Made by a program: the position numbers and the translations under genes | Assembly (NCBI RefSeq): GCF_003651245.1 | Contig: NZ_RAPE01000001.1 | Location: 124,001-188,000, forward strand | Reading direction: 5' to 3' | DNA length: 64,000 nucleotides | Source of the DNA: Roseovarius spongiae | GTDB taxonomy: Bacteria; Pseudomonadota; Alphaproteobacteria; Rhodobacterales; Rhodobacteraceae | Notes under the pieces: generated by a model | What the model was told of the DNA's origin: nothing | The model's database searches: none | The model's input: the letters and a program-made list of their open reading frames with translations, nothing else | Shown: piece by piece, positions 16,289 through 24,109 of the stretch | How positions within the stretch are numbered: position 1 is the stretch's first letter | How the letters are laid out: every line of letters begins with the position of its first letter

Positions 16289-18067
16289 TCAGCCCACCTT
16301 CTGCGGGCGCATGTCCGCCTTGTCGATGCCGGCCACGGCCACCGGTTTCTTCATCGCGTCGCGGCGGAAGGGTTCGCCCAGTTCCTGGTTGATCATCGCC
16401 TCGATCAGCGTGGTCACGCCGTTCTCCATCTGGTCCTTCACCGCCTGCGCCAGCGCGTCGGTCAACTCATCCATCGTGCGCGCCACCACGCCCTTGAGCC
16501 CGCAGGCCTGCGCGATGCCGGCATAGCTTACCTGTTCGTCCAGCTCGGTGCCGACGAAGTTGTCGTCATACCACAGCGTCGAATTGCGCTTTTCCGCGCC
16601 CCATTGGTAGTTGCGGAACACGATCTGCGTGATGGCGGGCCATTCCTCGCGCCCGATGGCGGTGAGTTCGGTGACCGCGATGCCAAACGCGCCGTCGCCG
16701 GAGAAACCGACGACCGGCACGTCGGGGCAACCGATCTTGGCGCCGACAACCGATGGAAGGCCATAGCCGCAGGGACCAAAGAGGCCGGGGGCGAGGTATT
16801 TGCGCCCCTCCTCGAACGAGGGATAGGCGTTGCCGATTGCGCAGTTGTTGCCGATGTCCGAGCTGATGATCGCCTCCTTGGGCAGCGCCGCCTGGATCGC
16901 GCGCCATGCCTTGCGCGGGCTGAGCCAGTCGGGTTTGTCCGCGCGGGCGCGTTCGTTCCAGGTGGTGCCGGGATCGTCCTCTTCGTGGTCCATCGAGGTG
17001 AGTTCCTGCGCCCAGGCCGATTTCGTCTGCGCGATCAGATCCTTGCGCGCGTCGCGGCCCGCGTCGCCCGCATCGTCCGAGAGCTTCTCGAGGATCGAGG
17101 TTGCGACCTTCTTCGCGTCACCGACGATGCCGACGCTCACATCCTTCGTCAGGCCGATCCGGTCGGGGTTGATGTCGACCTGGATGATCGCGGCGTCCTG
17201 CGGCCAGTAGTCGATGCCATAGCCCGGCAGGGTCGAGAACGGGTTGAGCCGAGTGCCGAGCGCCAGCACCACGTCGGCCTGCCTGATCAGCTCCATCGCC
17301 GCCTTCGACCCGTTATAGCCCAGCGGCCCGGCGAAAAGCGGATGCGAGCCGGGGAATGCGTCGTTGTGCTGGTAGCCCACGCAGACAGGCGCGTCGAGCC
17401 GCTCGGCCAGTTGCCGCGACACGTCCATCGCGCCGCCCAGCACCACGCCCGCGCCGTTGAGGATCACCGGGAATTTCGCGCCCGAGAGCAGTCTCGCCGC
17501 TTCGTCAAGCGCGGCCTCCCCGCCTCCGGGGCGCTCGAATTCGACGACTCGGGGCAGCTCGATGTCGATGACCTGCGTCCAGTAGTCGCGCGGCATGTTG
17601 ATCTGCGCCGGCGCGCTCGCGCGTTTGGCGTTCAGGATCACGCGGTTCAGCACCTCGGCCACGCGCGAGGGGTCGCGCACCTCTTCCTGGTAGGCGACGC
17701 AATCGGCGAACATGTTCATCTGCTCGATTTCCTGGAAACCGCCCTGGCCCATCGTCTTGTTCGCGGCCTGCGGCGTCACGAGCAACAGCGGCGAGTGGTT
17801 CCAGTAGGCGGTCTTCACCGCGGTGACGAAGTTCGAGATGCCCGGGCCGTTCTGCGCGATCATCATCGACATCTTGCCGGTCGCGCGGGTGTAGCCGTCG
17901 GCCATCATGCCGCCCGATCCCTCGTGCGCGCAGTCCCAGAAGGTGATGCCGGCGTCGGGAAAGATGTCCGAAATCGGCATGAAGGCCGAGCCGATGATGC
18001 CGAAGGCGTGCTCGATCCCGTGCATCTGGAGGGTTTTGACGAAGGCTTCTTCGGTGGTCATTTTCAT
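16289..18067 (-). CDS. xsc: Sulfoacetaldehyde acetyltransferase
   Basis: Thiamine-diphosphate enzyme that cleaves sulfoacetaldehyde with phosphate into acetyl phosphate and sulfite; the central desulfonation step of taurine, isethionate and related C2-sulfonate degradation. The protein is 592 aa, the usual size; start ATG 18067 with GAGGA upstream (a second ATG lies two codons later). Domains: N-terminal pyrimidine-binding (AFGIIGSAFMPISDIFPDAG near residues 18-37), a central domain, and a C-terminal ThDP/Mg domain with GDGAFGIAVTEL and the downstream N in FRNYQWG. The Xsc-like stretch CAHEGSGGMMADGY separates it from acetolactate synthases. It is 67 nt downstream of tauR on the same strand. 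Confidence 0.95.
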   Translation of the reverse strand: MKMTTEEAFVKTLQMHGIEHAFGIIGSAFMPISDIFPDAGITFWDCAHEGSGGMMADGYTRATGKMSMMIAQNGPGISNFVTAVKTAYWNHSPLLLVTPQAANKTMGQGGFQEIEQMNMFADCVAYQEEVRDPSRVAEVLNRVILNAKRASAPAQINMPRDYWTQVIDIELPRVVEFERPGGGEAALDEAARLLSGAKFPVILNGAGVVLGGAMDVSRQLAERLDAPVCVGYQHNDAFPGSHPLFAGPLGYNGSKAAMELIRQADVVLALGTRLNPFSTLPGYGIDYWPQDAAIIQVDINPDRIGLTKDVSVGIVGDAKKVATSILEKLSDDAGDAGRDARKDLIAQTKSAWAQELTSMDHEEDDPGTTWNERARADKPDWLSPRKAWRAIQAALPKEAIISSDIGNNCAIGNAYPSFEEGRKYLAPGLFGPCGYGLPSVVGAKIGCPDVPVVGFSGDGAFGIAVTELTAIGREEWPAITQIVFRNYQWGAEKRNSTLWYDDNFVGTELDEQVSYAGIAQACGLKGVVARTMDELTDALAQAVKDQMENGVTTLIEAMINQELGEPFRRDAMKKPVAVAGIDKADMRPQKVG

Positions 18068-18134
18068 GGGGTCGTCCTCGGCGCTGGGGTGTCTGTGAAA
18101 TCTGCCGGACCCTAGCCCCAAGGCGGGGGGCGCG

Positions 18135-19613
18135 TTAGGGCCAGCCGGCCTGCCGGGATAAGGCCAGTTCGCGCGCGATGAGCGCGATCCCGGCGGGGAT
18201 CTTCGCAGCGGGGATGGAGGAGTAGGCCAGCCGGTAGAAATTGCGCGGCGGCGCCTCCCCGTGGAAGAAGGGCGCGCCCGGTTCGATCAGCACGCCGCGC
18301 ACGCGCAGGGCGTGATCGACGGCCTCCATGTCCGCGCCCTCGGACGCGCGCATCCAGATCGAGGAGCCGCCGAACACCCCGCGCCCGGCGACGCGCAGCC
18401 CGTGCTCCGCCAGCGCGGCCTCCATCGCCTCGCGGCGCGCGGCGAGCACGCCGCTCATCCGGCGGATCAGGCTGTCGTAATGGCCGAGCCCGAGGAAATA
18501 GGCGGCGGTGCGCTGGATATGTCCCGGCGGATGGCGCAGCACGCTGGCGCGCAGCGCGCGCGCCTCGCGGATGAACGGGCGCGGCCCGACGAGATAGCCA
18601 AGCCGCAGCCCCGGAAAGATCGACTTGGAGAAGCTGCCGACGTAGATCACCCGTCCGTCGCGATCCAGCGACTTGAGCGAGGGCGAGGGCGCGGCGAGGA
18701 AGGACATCTCGAACTCGTAATCGTCCTCGACGATCAGCGCCTCCATCTCCGCCGCGCGCGCCAGCAGCGCCTTGCGCCGGGCGAGCGGCATCGTGGCGTT
18801 GGTCGGGCACTGGTGGCTGGGCGTGGTGAAAATCACGTCGGCGCGTTCCGGAAGCGCGCCGGGCGGCAGCCCGTCATGGTCGACCGGAACGGCCGTGAGA
18901 TGGCAGCGGGATTGCGTCAGGATATCGCGCAACGCGTGGTAGCAGGGATCCTCGACCACCGCCGTGCGCCGCTGGGTGAGCAACACCTGCGCGGTCAGCC
19001 AGAGCGCGTTCTGCGCGCCCATGGTGACGAGGATTTCGTCCGGCTCGGCCAGGATGCCGCGCCGGGGCAGGGTGTGGCGCGCGATGAACTCGATCAGTTG
19101 CGGGTCGTCCTGGTCGTAGTAATCCGTGGTCAGCGCCTGGAAATCCTTCTGTCCCAGCGCGCGCAACGCGCAATGCCGCCAGTTGGCGTGATCGAAGAGC
19201 CGCGGATCCGCCTGCCCGTAGATGAAGGGATAGGGATAGCGCGACCAGTCCTGCGGCTTCTCCGGCGTGGCCCCGCCGGTAAAGCGCCGGCCGAGCGCGC
19301 GCGACCAGTCGATGCGATCCTGTTTCGGGTGGCGCGGGGCAAAGCGCGGCGGCTCGGGCGCGTTTTGGGACACGAAGAACCCCGATCGGTCGCGCGCGGT
19401 GAGGTAGTCGTTGGCCTGCAGTTCGGTATAGGCGAGCGTGACGGTGATCCGGCTCACCCCAAGATGCGCCGCGAGCCGGCGCGAGGAGGGCAGCCGCTCG
19501 CCCTTGGCGAGCCGGCCCGACAGGATGCCCTCGGCGATCATCTGCTGGATCTGCGCCTGGAGCGTGCCCTGCGCGTCCGGATCGAGAAAGAAGGTTTCGA
19601 CGGGAATGGCCAT
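18135..19613 (-). CDS. tauR: TauR-type transcriptional regulator (GntR/MocR family)
   Basis: Predicted activator of taurine/sulfonate genes, 492 aa. An N-terminal GntR winged helix (about residues 8-80; GERLPSSRRLAAHLGVSRITV is the recognition region, cut here) is fused to an aminotransferase-like domain that binds PLP. The presumed lysine is in VGSFSKSIFPGLRLGY. TauR of Rhodobacter capsulatus is the model. The gene heads the seven-gene cluster and is codirectional with xsc. Two CTGG-starting 10-mers lie directly upstream (see 19629). It is named from context and family; other MocR regulators share the architecture. Confidence 0.85.
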   Translation of the reverse strand: MAIPVETFFLDPDAQGTLQAQIQQMIAEGILSGRLAKGERLPSSRRLAAHLGVSRITVTLAYTELQANDYLTARDRSGFFVSQNAPEPPRFAPRHPKQDRIDWSRALGRRFTGGATPEKPQDWSRYPYPFIYGQADPRLFDHANWRHCALRALGQKDFQALTTDYYDQDDPQLIEFIARHTLPRRGILAEPDEILVTMGAQNALWLTAQVLLTQRRTAVVEDPCYHALRDILTQSRCHLTAVPVDHDGLPPGALPERADVIFTTPSHQCPTNATMPLARRKALLARAAEMEALIVEDDYEFEMSFLAAPSPSLKSLDRDGRVIYVGSFSKSIFPGLRLGYLVGPRPFIREARALRASVLRHPPGHIQRTAAYFLGLGHYDSLIRRMSGVLAARREAMEAALAEHGLRVAGRGVFGGSSIWMRASEGADMEAVDHALRVRGVLIEPGAPFFHGEAPPRNFYRLAYSSIPAAKIPAGIALIARELALSRQAGWP

Positions 19614-19628
19614 GCGGCCAAGGTTAGA

Positions 19629-19660
19629 CTGGACCTATCCGCAGGGCAATCTGGCCTGAC
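19629..19660. promoter_or_regulatory. Candidate TauR operator (direct repeats)
   Basis: CTGGACCTAT at 19629-19638 and CTGGCCTGAC at 19651-19660 start 22 bp apart, two helical turns, immediately upstream of tauR. As I recall, the R. capsulatus TauR site is a direct repeat resembling CTGGACTTAA; the first copy here matches 8 of 10 positions and the second is poor. The location would suit autoregulation. Confidence 0.35.
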
Positions 19661-19667
19661 GAGGGAG

Positions 19668-19717
19668 AAGGCTTTTTGTCAAAAAGCCTTGGCAATTTTC
19701 TTGGCGAAGAAAATTGC
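19668..19717. repeat. Paired-hairpin element, copy 2 (upstream of tauR)
   Basis: Hairpin 1 is AAGGCTTTTT (19668-19677) with AAAAAGCCTT (19681-19690), loop GTC. Hairpin 2 is GCAATTTTCTT (19692-19702) with AAGAAAATTGC (19707-19717), loop GGCG. The layout is the same as the pair at 11193-11238. Here it lies directly 3' of the DUF1523 gene (stop at 19724, minus strand) and upstream of tauR, where a terminator between the two units would be expected. Confidence 0.85.
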
Positions 19718-19723
19718 AGCGTC

Positions 19724-20305
19724 TCACCCCCAGCCGTCCGTGTAGTCGTCCACCAGCGGGTCGATCCGGTTCCGGCGAAACCGTTTCCAGCGCACTCGGA
19801 TCGCCCAGAATATCGCGATCAATAGCGTGATGACGATGATGTTGAACCACGGGATGATGGTGACGTCTGGGCCGTCGACCGCGCGCACGCTGATCGCGTT
19901 GGGAAAGATCGACATGAACTCGTTGCGCCAGCCGTAATGGGTGATGACCACCCATTGCGGTTTGGCGGCGCTCTTCTTGGAGATCAGATCGGCCGCCTCG
20001 GCCTGCAAATTCGACGTGTCGAACTTGAAATAGGGCGGCCAGCCCCAGCCGGTGTCCTCGTTGCGGTAGATCATCGGCTTGTTGTCGGTGCGGAAGGCCT
20101 GGATGAAGAATACGTCGCGGTTGACCGTGCCGGTGGCGCTGCCTACGTCCGGGCTCGACCAGAAGATCGAGTTTTCGCCGAAATCGACGCGTTTCTCGTA
20201 GGTGTCGGTGATGCGCGCGATGTCGTGCTGCGGCAGCGTGTAGTGGAGGAACGCCGCGACCAGCACCCAGAACGTGCCCCAGAAAACCCACTTCACATAG
20301 ACCAT
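19724..20305 (-). CDS. DUF1523 family membrane-anchored protein
   Basis: 193 aa of unknown function. Hydrophobic segments lie at both ends (residues about 4-22, VFWGTFWVLVAAFLHY, and about 148-166, PWFNIIVITLLIAIFWAI), leaving a roughly 120-residue soluble part with DVGSATGTVNRDVFFIQAF, NEDTGWGWPPYFKFDTSNL and THYGWRNEFMSIFPNA. I recognise these as DUF1523, a family common in Rhodobacterales. The basic C-terminal tail is probably cytoplasmic and the loop periplasmic. It follows the small membrane protein at 20318 by 12 nt, probably as an operon. Confidence 0.8.
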   Translation of the reverse strand: MVYVKWVFWGTFWVLVAAFLHYTLPQHDIARITDTYEKRVDFGENSIFWSSPDVGSATGTVNRDVFFIQAFRTDNKPMIYRNEDTGWGWPPYFKFDTSNLQAEAADLISKKSAAKPQWVVITHYGWRNEFMSIFPNAISVRAVDGPDVTIIPWFNIIVITLLIAIFWAIRVRWKRFRRNRIDPLVDDYTDGWG

Positions 20306-20317
20306 TCAGCGGTCCCC

Positions 20318-20584
20318 TCAGTTGAAATTCGTCAGGTAGATGATCGTGCCCATCGCCGCCATCGGGATGATGTAGACCAGCAGGATCAGCTTGCGCCGGA
20401 CCGAGCCGTCATATTCCTTCAGCCCCGCCTCGACAAAGGCCTCCTTGTCGCCGCTCCGCCCGCTTGCGTCCCACTCCGCGCGCAGCTTGCCCGCGCGCAC
20501 CGCGCGGGAATAGAGCGACAGCGCCACGTAGATCACGCTCAGGAACAGGAAGCCGTACACCAGCAGTTTCAGCAATGCCGCCAT
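20318..20584 (-). CDS. Small two-helix membrane protein
   Basis: 88 aa, function not recognised. Two transmembrane segments are predicted by eye: residues 4-22 (LLKLLVYGFLFLSVIYVAL) and 66-84 (LILLVYIIPMAAMGTIIYL), with a charged 40-residue stretch between them. It lies 12 nt upstream of the DUF1523 gene on the same strand, so the two products may work together in the inner membrane. The 191 nt between it and the divergent cyclase-family gene would hold both promoters; no clear box was seen there. Confidence 0.65.
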   Translation of the reverse strand: MAALLKLLVYGFLFLSVIYVALSLYSRAVRAGKLRAEWDASGRSGDKEAFVEAGLKEYDGSVRRKLILLVYIIPMAAMGTIIYLTNFN

Positions 20585-20775
20585 CTATGCCTTGCGCCTC
20601 CCCGTCTCGAAATCCCTTCGTTTCTGTCTACCGTTTGCGCGGCAATTGTCCACAGTCTCTGCAACGCGTCCGGCGCCGGTTCAGCGCAAGAAGCGGCGCG
20701 AAACGCGGATTTTCGCTTTGGATCCGGCGGTTCGGTGGTAGCCTCGGGAAAGGTCCAGCCAGAGGAGAAACTGAT

Positions 20776-21591
20776 ATGTGCGACGCTTGCGTAATGAACG
20801 CGGTCAGGGAGCGCATGCTGTCCCGCCGCAACTTCTTCACACTCTCGGCCACCGCCGGGGCCGCCGCCGGTTTGGGCGCCGCCGCCGCCCCGCCCGCCCT
20901 CGCGGCGGGCCACGCCACGGTGGAGGACATGACCCATACCCTCAGCGCGGAGTTTCCGACCTTCTCGGGCGCCCCCGGTTTCGGGGCTGAGCAGGTCGTC
21001 AATTTCGCCGATGACGGCTACAACGTCTTCAACCTGTCGATCGCGGAACACACCGGCACGCATATCGACGCGCCGCTGCATTTCTCGGCCGACGGCGCGT
21101 CGGTCGACGAAATTCCCGTCAGCAGCCTCGTCGCGCCGCTCTGCGTGATCGACATCGCCGCGCGCGCGGCCGAGGACGCGGACGCGCAGTTGACGCCCGA
21201 CGACCTGAAGGCGTGGATGGACGCCAATGGCGAAATCCCGGACGGCGCCTGTGTCGCGCTCTATTCCGGGTGGGCGGCAAAGGTCGGGGGCGACGGGTTC
21301 CGTAACTTCGACGGCGAGGCGATGCATTTCCCCGGATTTCACATCGAGGCCGCCGAGATGCTCATGGAAGAAACCGGCGCGAAGTCGATCGCGGTCGACA
21401 CGCTGTCGCTCGATTTCGGGAAATCGCCGGATTTCGCGGTGCATTACGCGTGGCTGCCCTCGGGGCGGTTCGGGATCGAATGCGTCGCGAACCTCGACAA
21501 GATGCCCGCCAAGGGCGCGACGCTGGTCATCGGGGCGCCCAAGCACAAGGGCGGCACCGGCGGACCCGCGCGTGTTCTCGCGATGGTTTGA
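20776..21591 (+). CDS. Tat-exported cyclase-family metal-dependent hydrolase
   Basis: 271 aa, start ATG 20776 with GAGGAG upstream. A twin-arginine signal is visible (SRRNFF at residues 16-21, then an Ala/Gly-rich h-region and an ALAAG cleavage region near 41-45), preceded by an unusual MCDACVMNA head. The cyclase/kynurenine formamidase-like metal motif HTGTHIDAPLH (H92, H96, D98, H102) is intact. Members hydrolyse amides or lactones; the substrate here is unknown. Creatinase is convergent next door, so an amide substrate of nitrogenous osmolytes is conceivable but unproven. Confidence 0.8.
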   Translation: MCDACVMNAVRERMLSRRNFFTLSATAGAAAGLGAAAAPPALAAGHATVEDMTHTLSAEFPTFSGAPGFGAEQVVNFADDGYNVFNLSIAEHTGTHIDAPLHFSADGASVDEIPVSSLVAPLCVIDIAARAAEDADAQLTPDDLKAWMDANGEIPDGACVALYSGWAAKVGGDGFRNFDGEAMHFPGFHIEAAEMLMEETGAKSIAVDTLSLDFGKSPDFAVHYAWLPSGRFGIECVANLDKMPAKGATLVIGAPKHKGGTGGPARVLAMV

Positions 21592-21597
21592 TCGGGT

Positions 21598-21627
21598 GGC
21601 GGGGCCGCCGGATTCGGCCGCCCCGCC
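21598..21627. terminator. Hairpin between convergent cyclase and creatinase genes
   Basis: GGCGGGGC (21598-21605) pairs with GCCCCGCC (21620-21627), with an inner CCG-GATT-CGG stem. It lies 6 nt after one stop and 11 nt before the other. No T-tract, so it is only a possible bidirectional terminator. Confidence 0.45.
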
Positions 21628-21638
21628 TGTCGCCGGGT

Positions 21639-22847
21639 TCAGCCGACGACGTTGAAATCGGGGCCGTAGGGATACCCGGTGATGTTCTCGTTGCCGTCCT
21701 CGGTGATGATCAGCACGTCATGTTCGCGATAGCCGCCCGCGCCGGGGTTGCCCTCGGCGATGGTCAGCATCGGCTCCATCGAGATGACCATGCCGGGCTC
21801 CAGCACCGTGTCGATGTCCTCGCGCAGTTCGAGCCCCGCCTCGCGCCCGTAGTAATGCGACAGCACGCCGAAGGAGTGGCCGTAGCCGAAGGTGCGGTAC
21901 TGCAGAAGATCGCGTTCCTCGAGGAAGTCGTTGATCTTGTGCGTGACCTCGGCGCAGCTGATGCCGGGCCTGAGCAGGCTCATCCCGTATTCATGGGTGG
22001 CGACGTTGGCCTCCCAGATCTTGCGGGACGCCTCGTCCACCTCGCCCACGAACATCGTGCGTTCGAGCGCGACGTAATAGGCCGAAACCATCGGGAAGGT
22101 GTTGAGCGACAGGATGTCCCCGCGTTCGAGCTGGCGCGCGGTTACCGGATTATGCGCGCCGTCGGTGTTGATGCCCGACTGGAACCAGACCCAGGTGTCG
22201 CGGTATTCGGCGTCCGGGAAGACGCGGGCGATTTCCAGTTCCATCGCGTCGCGCCCGGCGATGGCGATATCGATCTCGCGCGCGCCGATCTTGACCGCGT
22301 CCTTGATCGCGTAGCCGCCCACGTCCGCGATGGCGGTGCATTTGCGGATCAGCGCGATCTCGGCCGCCGATTTGTGCATCCGCTGGCGCATGGTCGCCGG
22401 GGCGAGGTCGACGGCGCGGGACGGTTTCATGAAGCTGTCCAGCTTGCCCTTCTGCAAGAGCGTCAGGTGATCGCCCTCATAGCCGACGACGCGGCCCTCG
22501 CCGGTGACCGAGACGATCGCGCGCCAGTAGTTGTCGCGCTGCCAGTCGGTATAGGTGATGTTGTCGCAGAAACAGCGCCGCCAGGGCTGACCGGCGTCGA
22601 TGCCCGCGCTGATGGTCACGCATTCATCTCCCGTCACGACAAGGGCGTAGGGCCGCCCGAAGGCGCAGTAGAGAAAGCCCGAGTAATAGGCGATGTTGTG
22701 CATGGAGGTGAAGACGGCGGCTTCGACGCCCTCCTTCTCCATGATCTTGCGCAGGCCAGCGACGCGTGATTCGTATTCCGATACCTCGAAGGGCAGCGGC
22801 GCCTTTTCGCCGTTGTGGAAGCGATACATTTCAGGACGTGCAGTCAT
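21639..22847 (-). CDS. Creatinase (creatine amidinohydrolase)
   Basis: Hydrolyses creatine to sarcosine and urea in the cytoplasm; 402 aa, matching known creatinases. Start ATG 22847; the longer open frame upstream is not conserved-looking. N-terminal creatinase domain (HNIAYYSGFLYCAFGRPYAL near residue 52) and C-terminal pita-bread fold with DTWVWFQSGINTDGAHNP, TFGYGHSFGVLSHYYGRE and EPGMVISMEPMLT. These stretches separate creatinase from methionine aminopeptidase and prolidase relatives. Sarcosine oxidase genes that could use the product are about 38 kb away at 60.6-64 kb. Confidence 0.88.
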   Translation of the reverse strand: MTARPEMYRFHNGEKAPLPFEVSEYESRVAGLRKIMEKEGVEAAVFTSMHNIAYYSGFLYCAFGRPYALVVTGDECVTISAGIDAGQPWRRCFCDNITYTDWQRDNYWRAIVSVTGEGRVVGYEGDHLTLLQKGKLDSFMKPSRAVDLAPATMRQRMHKSAAEIALIRKCTAIADVGGYAIKDAVKIGAREIDIAIAGRDAMELEIARVFPDAEYRDTWVWFQSGINTDGAHNPVTARQLERGDILSLNTFPMVSAYYVALERTMFVGEVDEASRKIWEANVATHEYGMSLLRPGISCAEVTHKINDFLEERDLLQYRTFGYGHSFGVLSHYYGREAGLELREDIDTVLEPGMVISMEPMLTIAEGNPGAGGYREHDVLIITEDGNENITGYPYGPDFNVVG

Positions 22848-23026
22848 TTCGACCCTCCTAATCAAAGAAAGGTCCCGGCGTTCAGGACTGTTGGGATATG
22901 TCCGGCCTTGGCCCGCGCGGATGAAAATGCGGGCGGGCGACGCCATCGCCCCGGCCTTGGCTCTTTCCTTGCCGATCCCGCGCATTCTGGCAAGGTGTTT
23001 TGCGACGCGGATGGAGGATTAGCGAC

Positions 23027-24034
23027 ATGACCATGCAGACCGGGGCGCGGAACCTCATCACCGACGTGGCCGGGCTGTGCGTGGGCAACGCGGACGACGC
23101 GGCGCTGAAATCGGGGGTGACGGTGCTGACGTCGGATGCGCCGTTCACCTGCGGCGTTCACGTCATGGGTGGCGCGCCGGGCACGCGCGAGACGGACATG
23201 CTCGCCCCCGACAAGCTGGTGGAGCAGGTCGATGCGTTGACGCTCTCGGGCGGATCGGCCTTCGGGCTCGACGCGGCATCGGGGGCGGCGGACGCGCTGC
23301 GCGGCATGGGGCGCGGGTTTGCCGTGGGCGGCGTGCGCGTGCCGATCGTGCCGGGCGCGATCCTGTTCGACCTCATCAACGGTGGCGACAAGGACTGGAG
23401 CGAGAACCCCTATCGCGCGCTGGGCCGCGCGGCGCTGGAAACGGCGGCGCCCGACTTCGCGCTGGGCACGGCCGGTGCGGGGACGGGGGCGAGCACGGCG
23501 GCGCTCAAAGGCGGGCTCGGTTCAGCCTCGCTTTTGCTGGCGTCGGGGCACACGGTCGGCGCGCTGGTGGCGGTAAACGCGGTCGGTTCGGCCACGGTGG
23601 GCGCGGGGCCGCACTTCTGGGCCGCGCCGTTCGAAATCGGGGCGGAGTTCGGCGGGCGCGGCGCGGCGCCCGGGTTCGGCGATCCGCTGGACGCGCCCAC
23701 CAAGCTCGGGCAGCACGCGGCGACCACCATCGGGATCGTCGCCACTGACGCCGCGCTGAGTCAGGCGCAGTGCACGCGGCTCGCCATCGCGGCGCATGAC
23801 GGGTTCGCCCGCGCGCTGCTGCCGTCGCACACGCCGATGGACGGCGACCTTGTCTTTGCCGCCAGCACCGGCGCGCGCCCCTTGGGCGATCCTGTGGCCG
23901 AGTCTCTGATGATCGGCCACGCCGCTTCCATCTGCATGGCGCGCGCCATCGCGCGGGGGGTTTTCCTCGCGACGCCAGCGCCGGGGGATACGTTGCCCTG
24001 CTGGACGACGCGGCACGGGGAGCGCGGCGGGTGA
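23027..24034 (+). CDS. P1 family (S58, DmpA-like) peptidase
   Basis: Self-processing N-terminal-nucleophile hydrolase family, 335 aa, start ATG 23027 with GGAGGAT upstream. Signatures: NLITDVAGLCVGNADD, a GVHVMGGAPGTRETDML segment, LSGGSAFGLDAASG and the GTAGAGTGASTA/LLASGHTVGALVAVNAVGS region where the family's cleavage and nucleophile site lies. No signal peptide, so probably cytoplasmic. It is divergent from creatinase and 75 nt upstream of the receptor-channel gene. The substrate (beta-peptide, amide or aminopeptidase) cannot be told. Confidence 0.82.
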   Translation: MTMQTGARNLITDVAGLCVGNADDAALKSGVTVLTSDAPFTCGVHVMGGAPGTRETDMLAPDKLVEQVDALTLSGGSAFGLDAASGAADALRGMGRGFAVGGVRVPIVPGAILFDLINGGDKDWSENPYRALGRAALETAAPDFALGTAGAGTGASTAALKGGLGSASLLLASGHTVGALVAVNAVGSATVGAGPHFWAAPFEIGAEFGGRGAAPGFGDPLDAPTKLGQHAATTIGIVATDAALSQAQCTRLAIAAHDGFARALLPSHTPMDGDLVFAASTGARPLGDPVAESLMIGHAASICMARAIARGVFLATPAPGDTLPCWTTRHGERGG

Positions 24035-24109
24035 ATGCCCTTGAACCCGGCGATTCGCGCGCCATATGAACCCATTAATCCAGCCCAAAACAAAGAGATT
24101 TTCCTTTTG

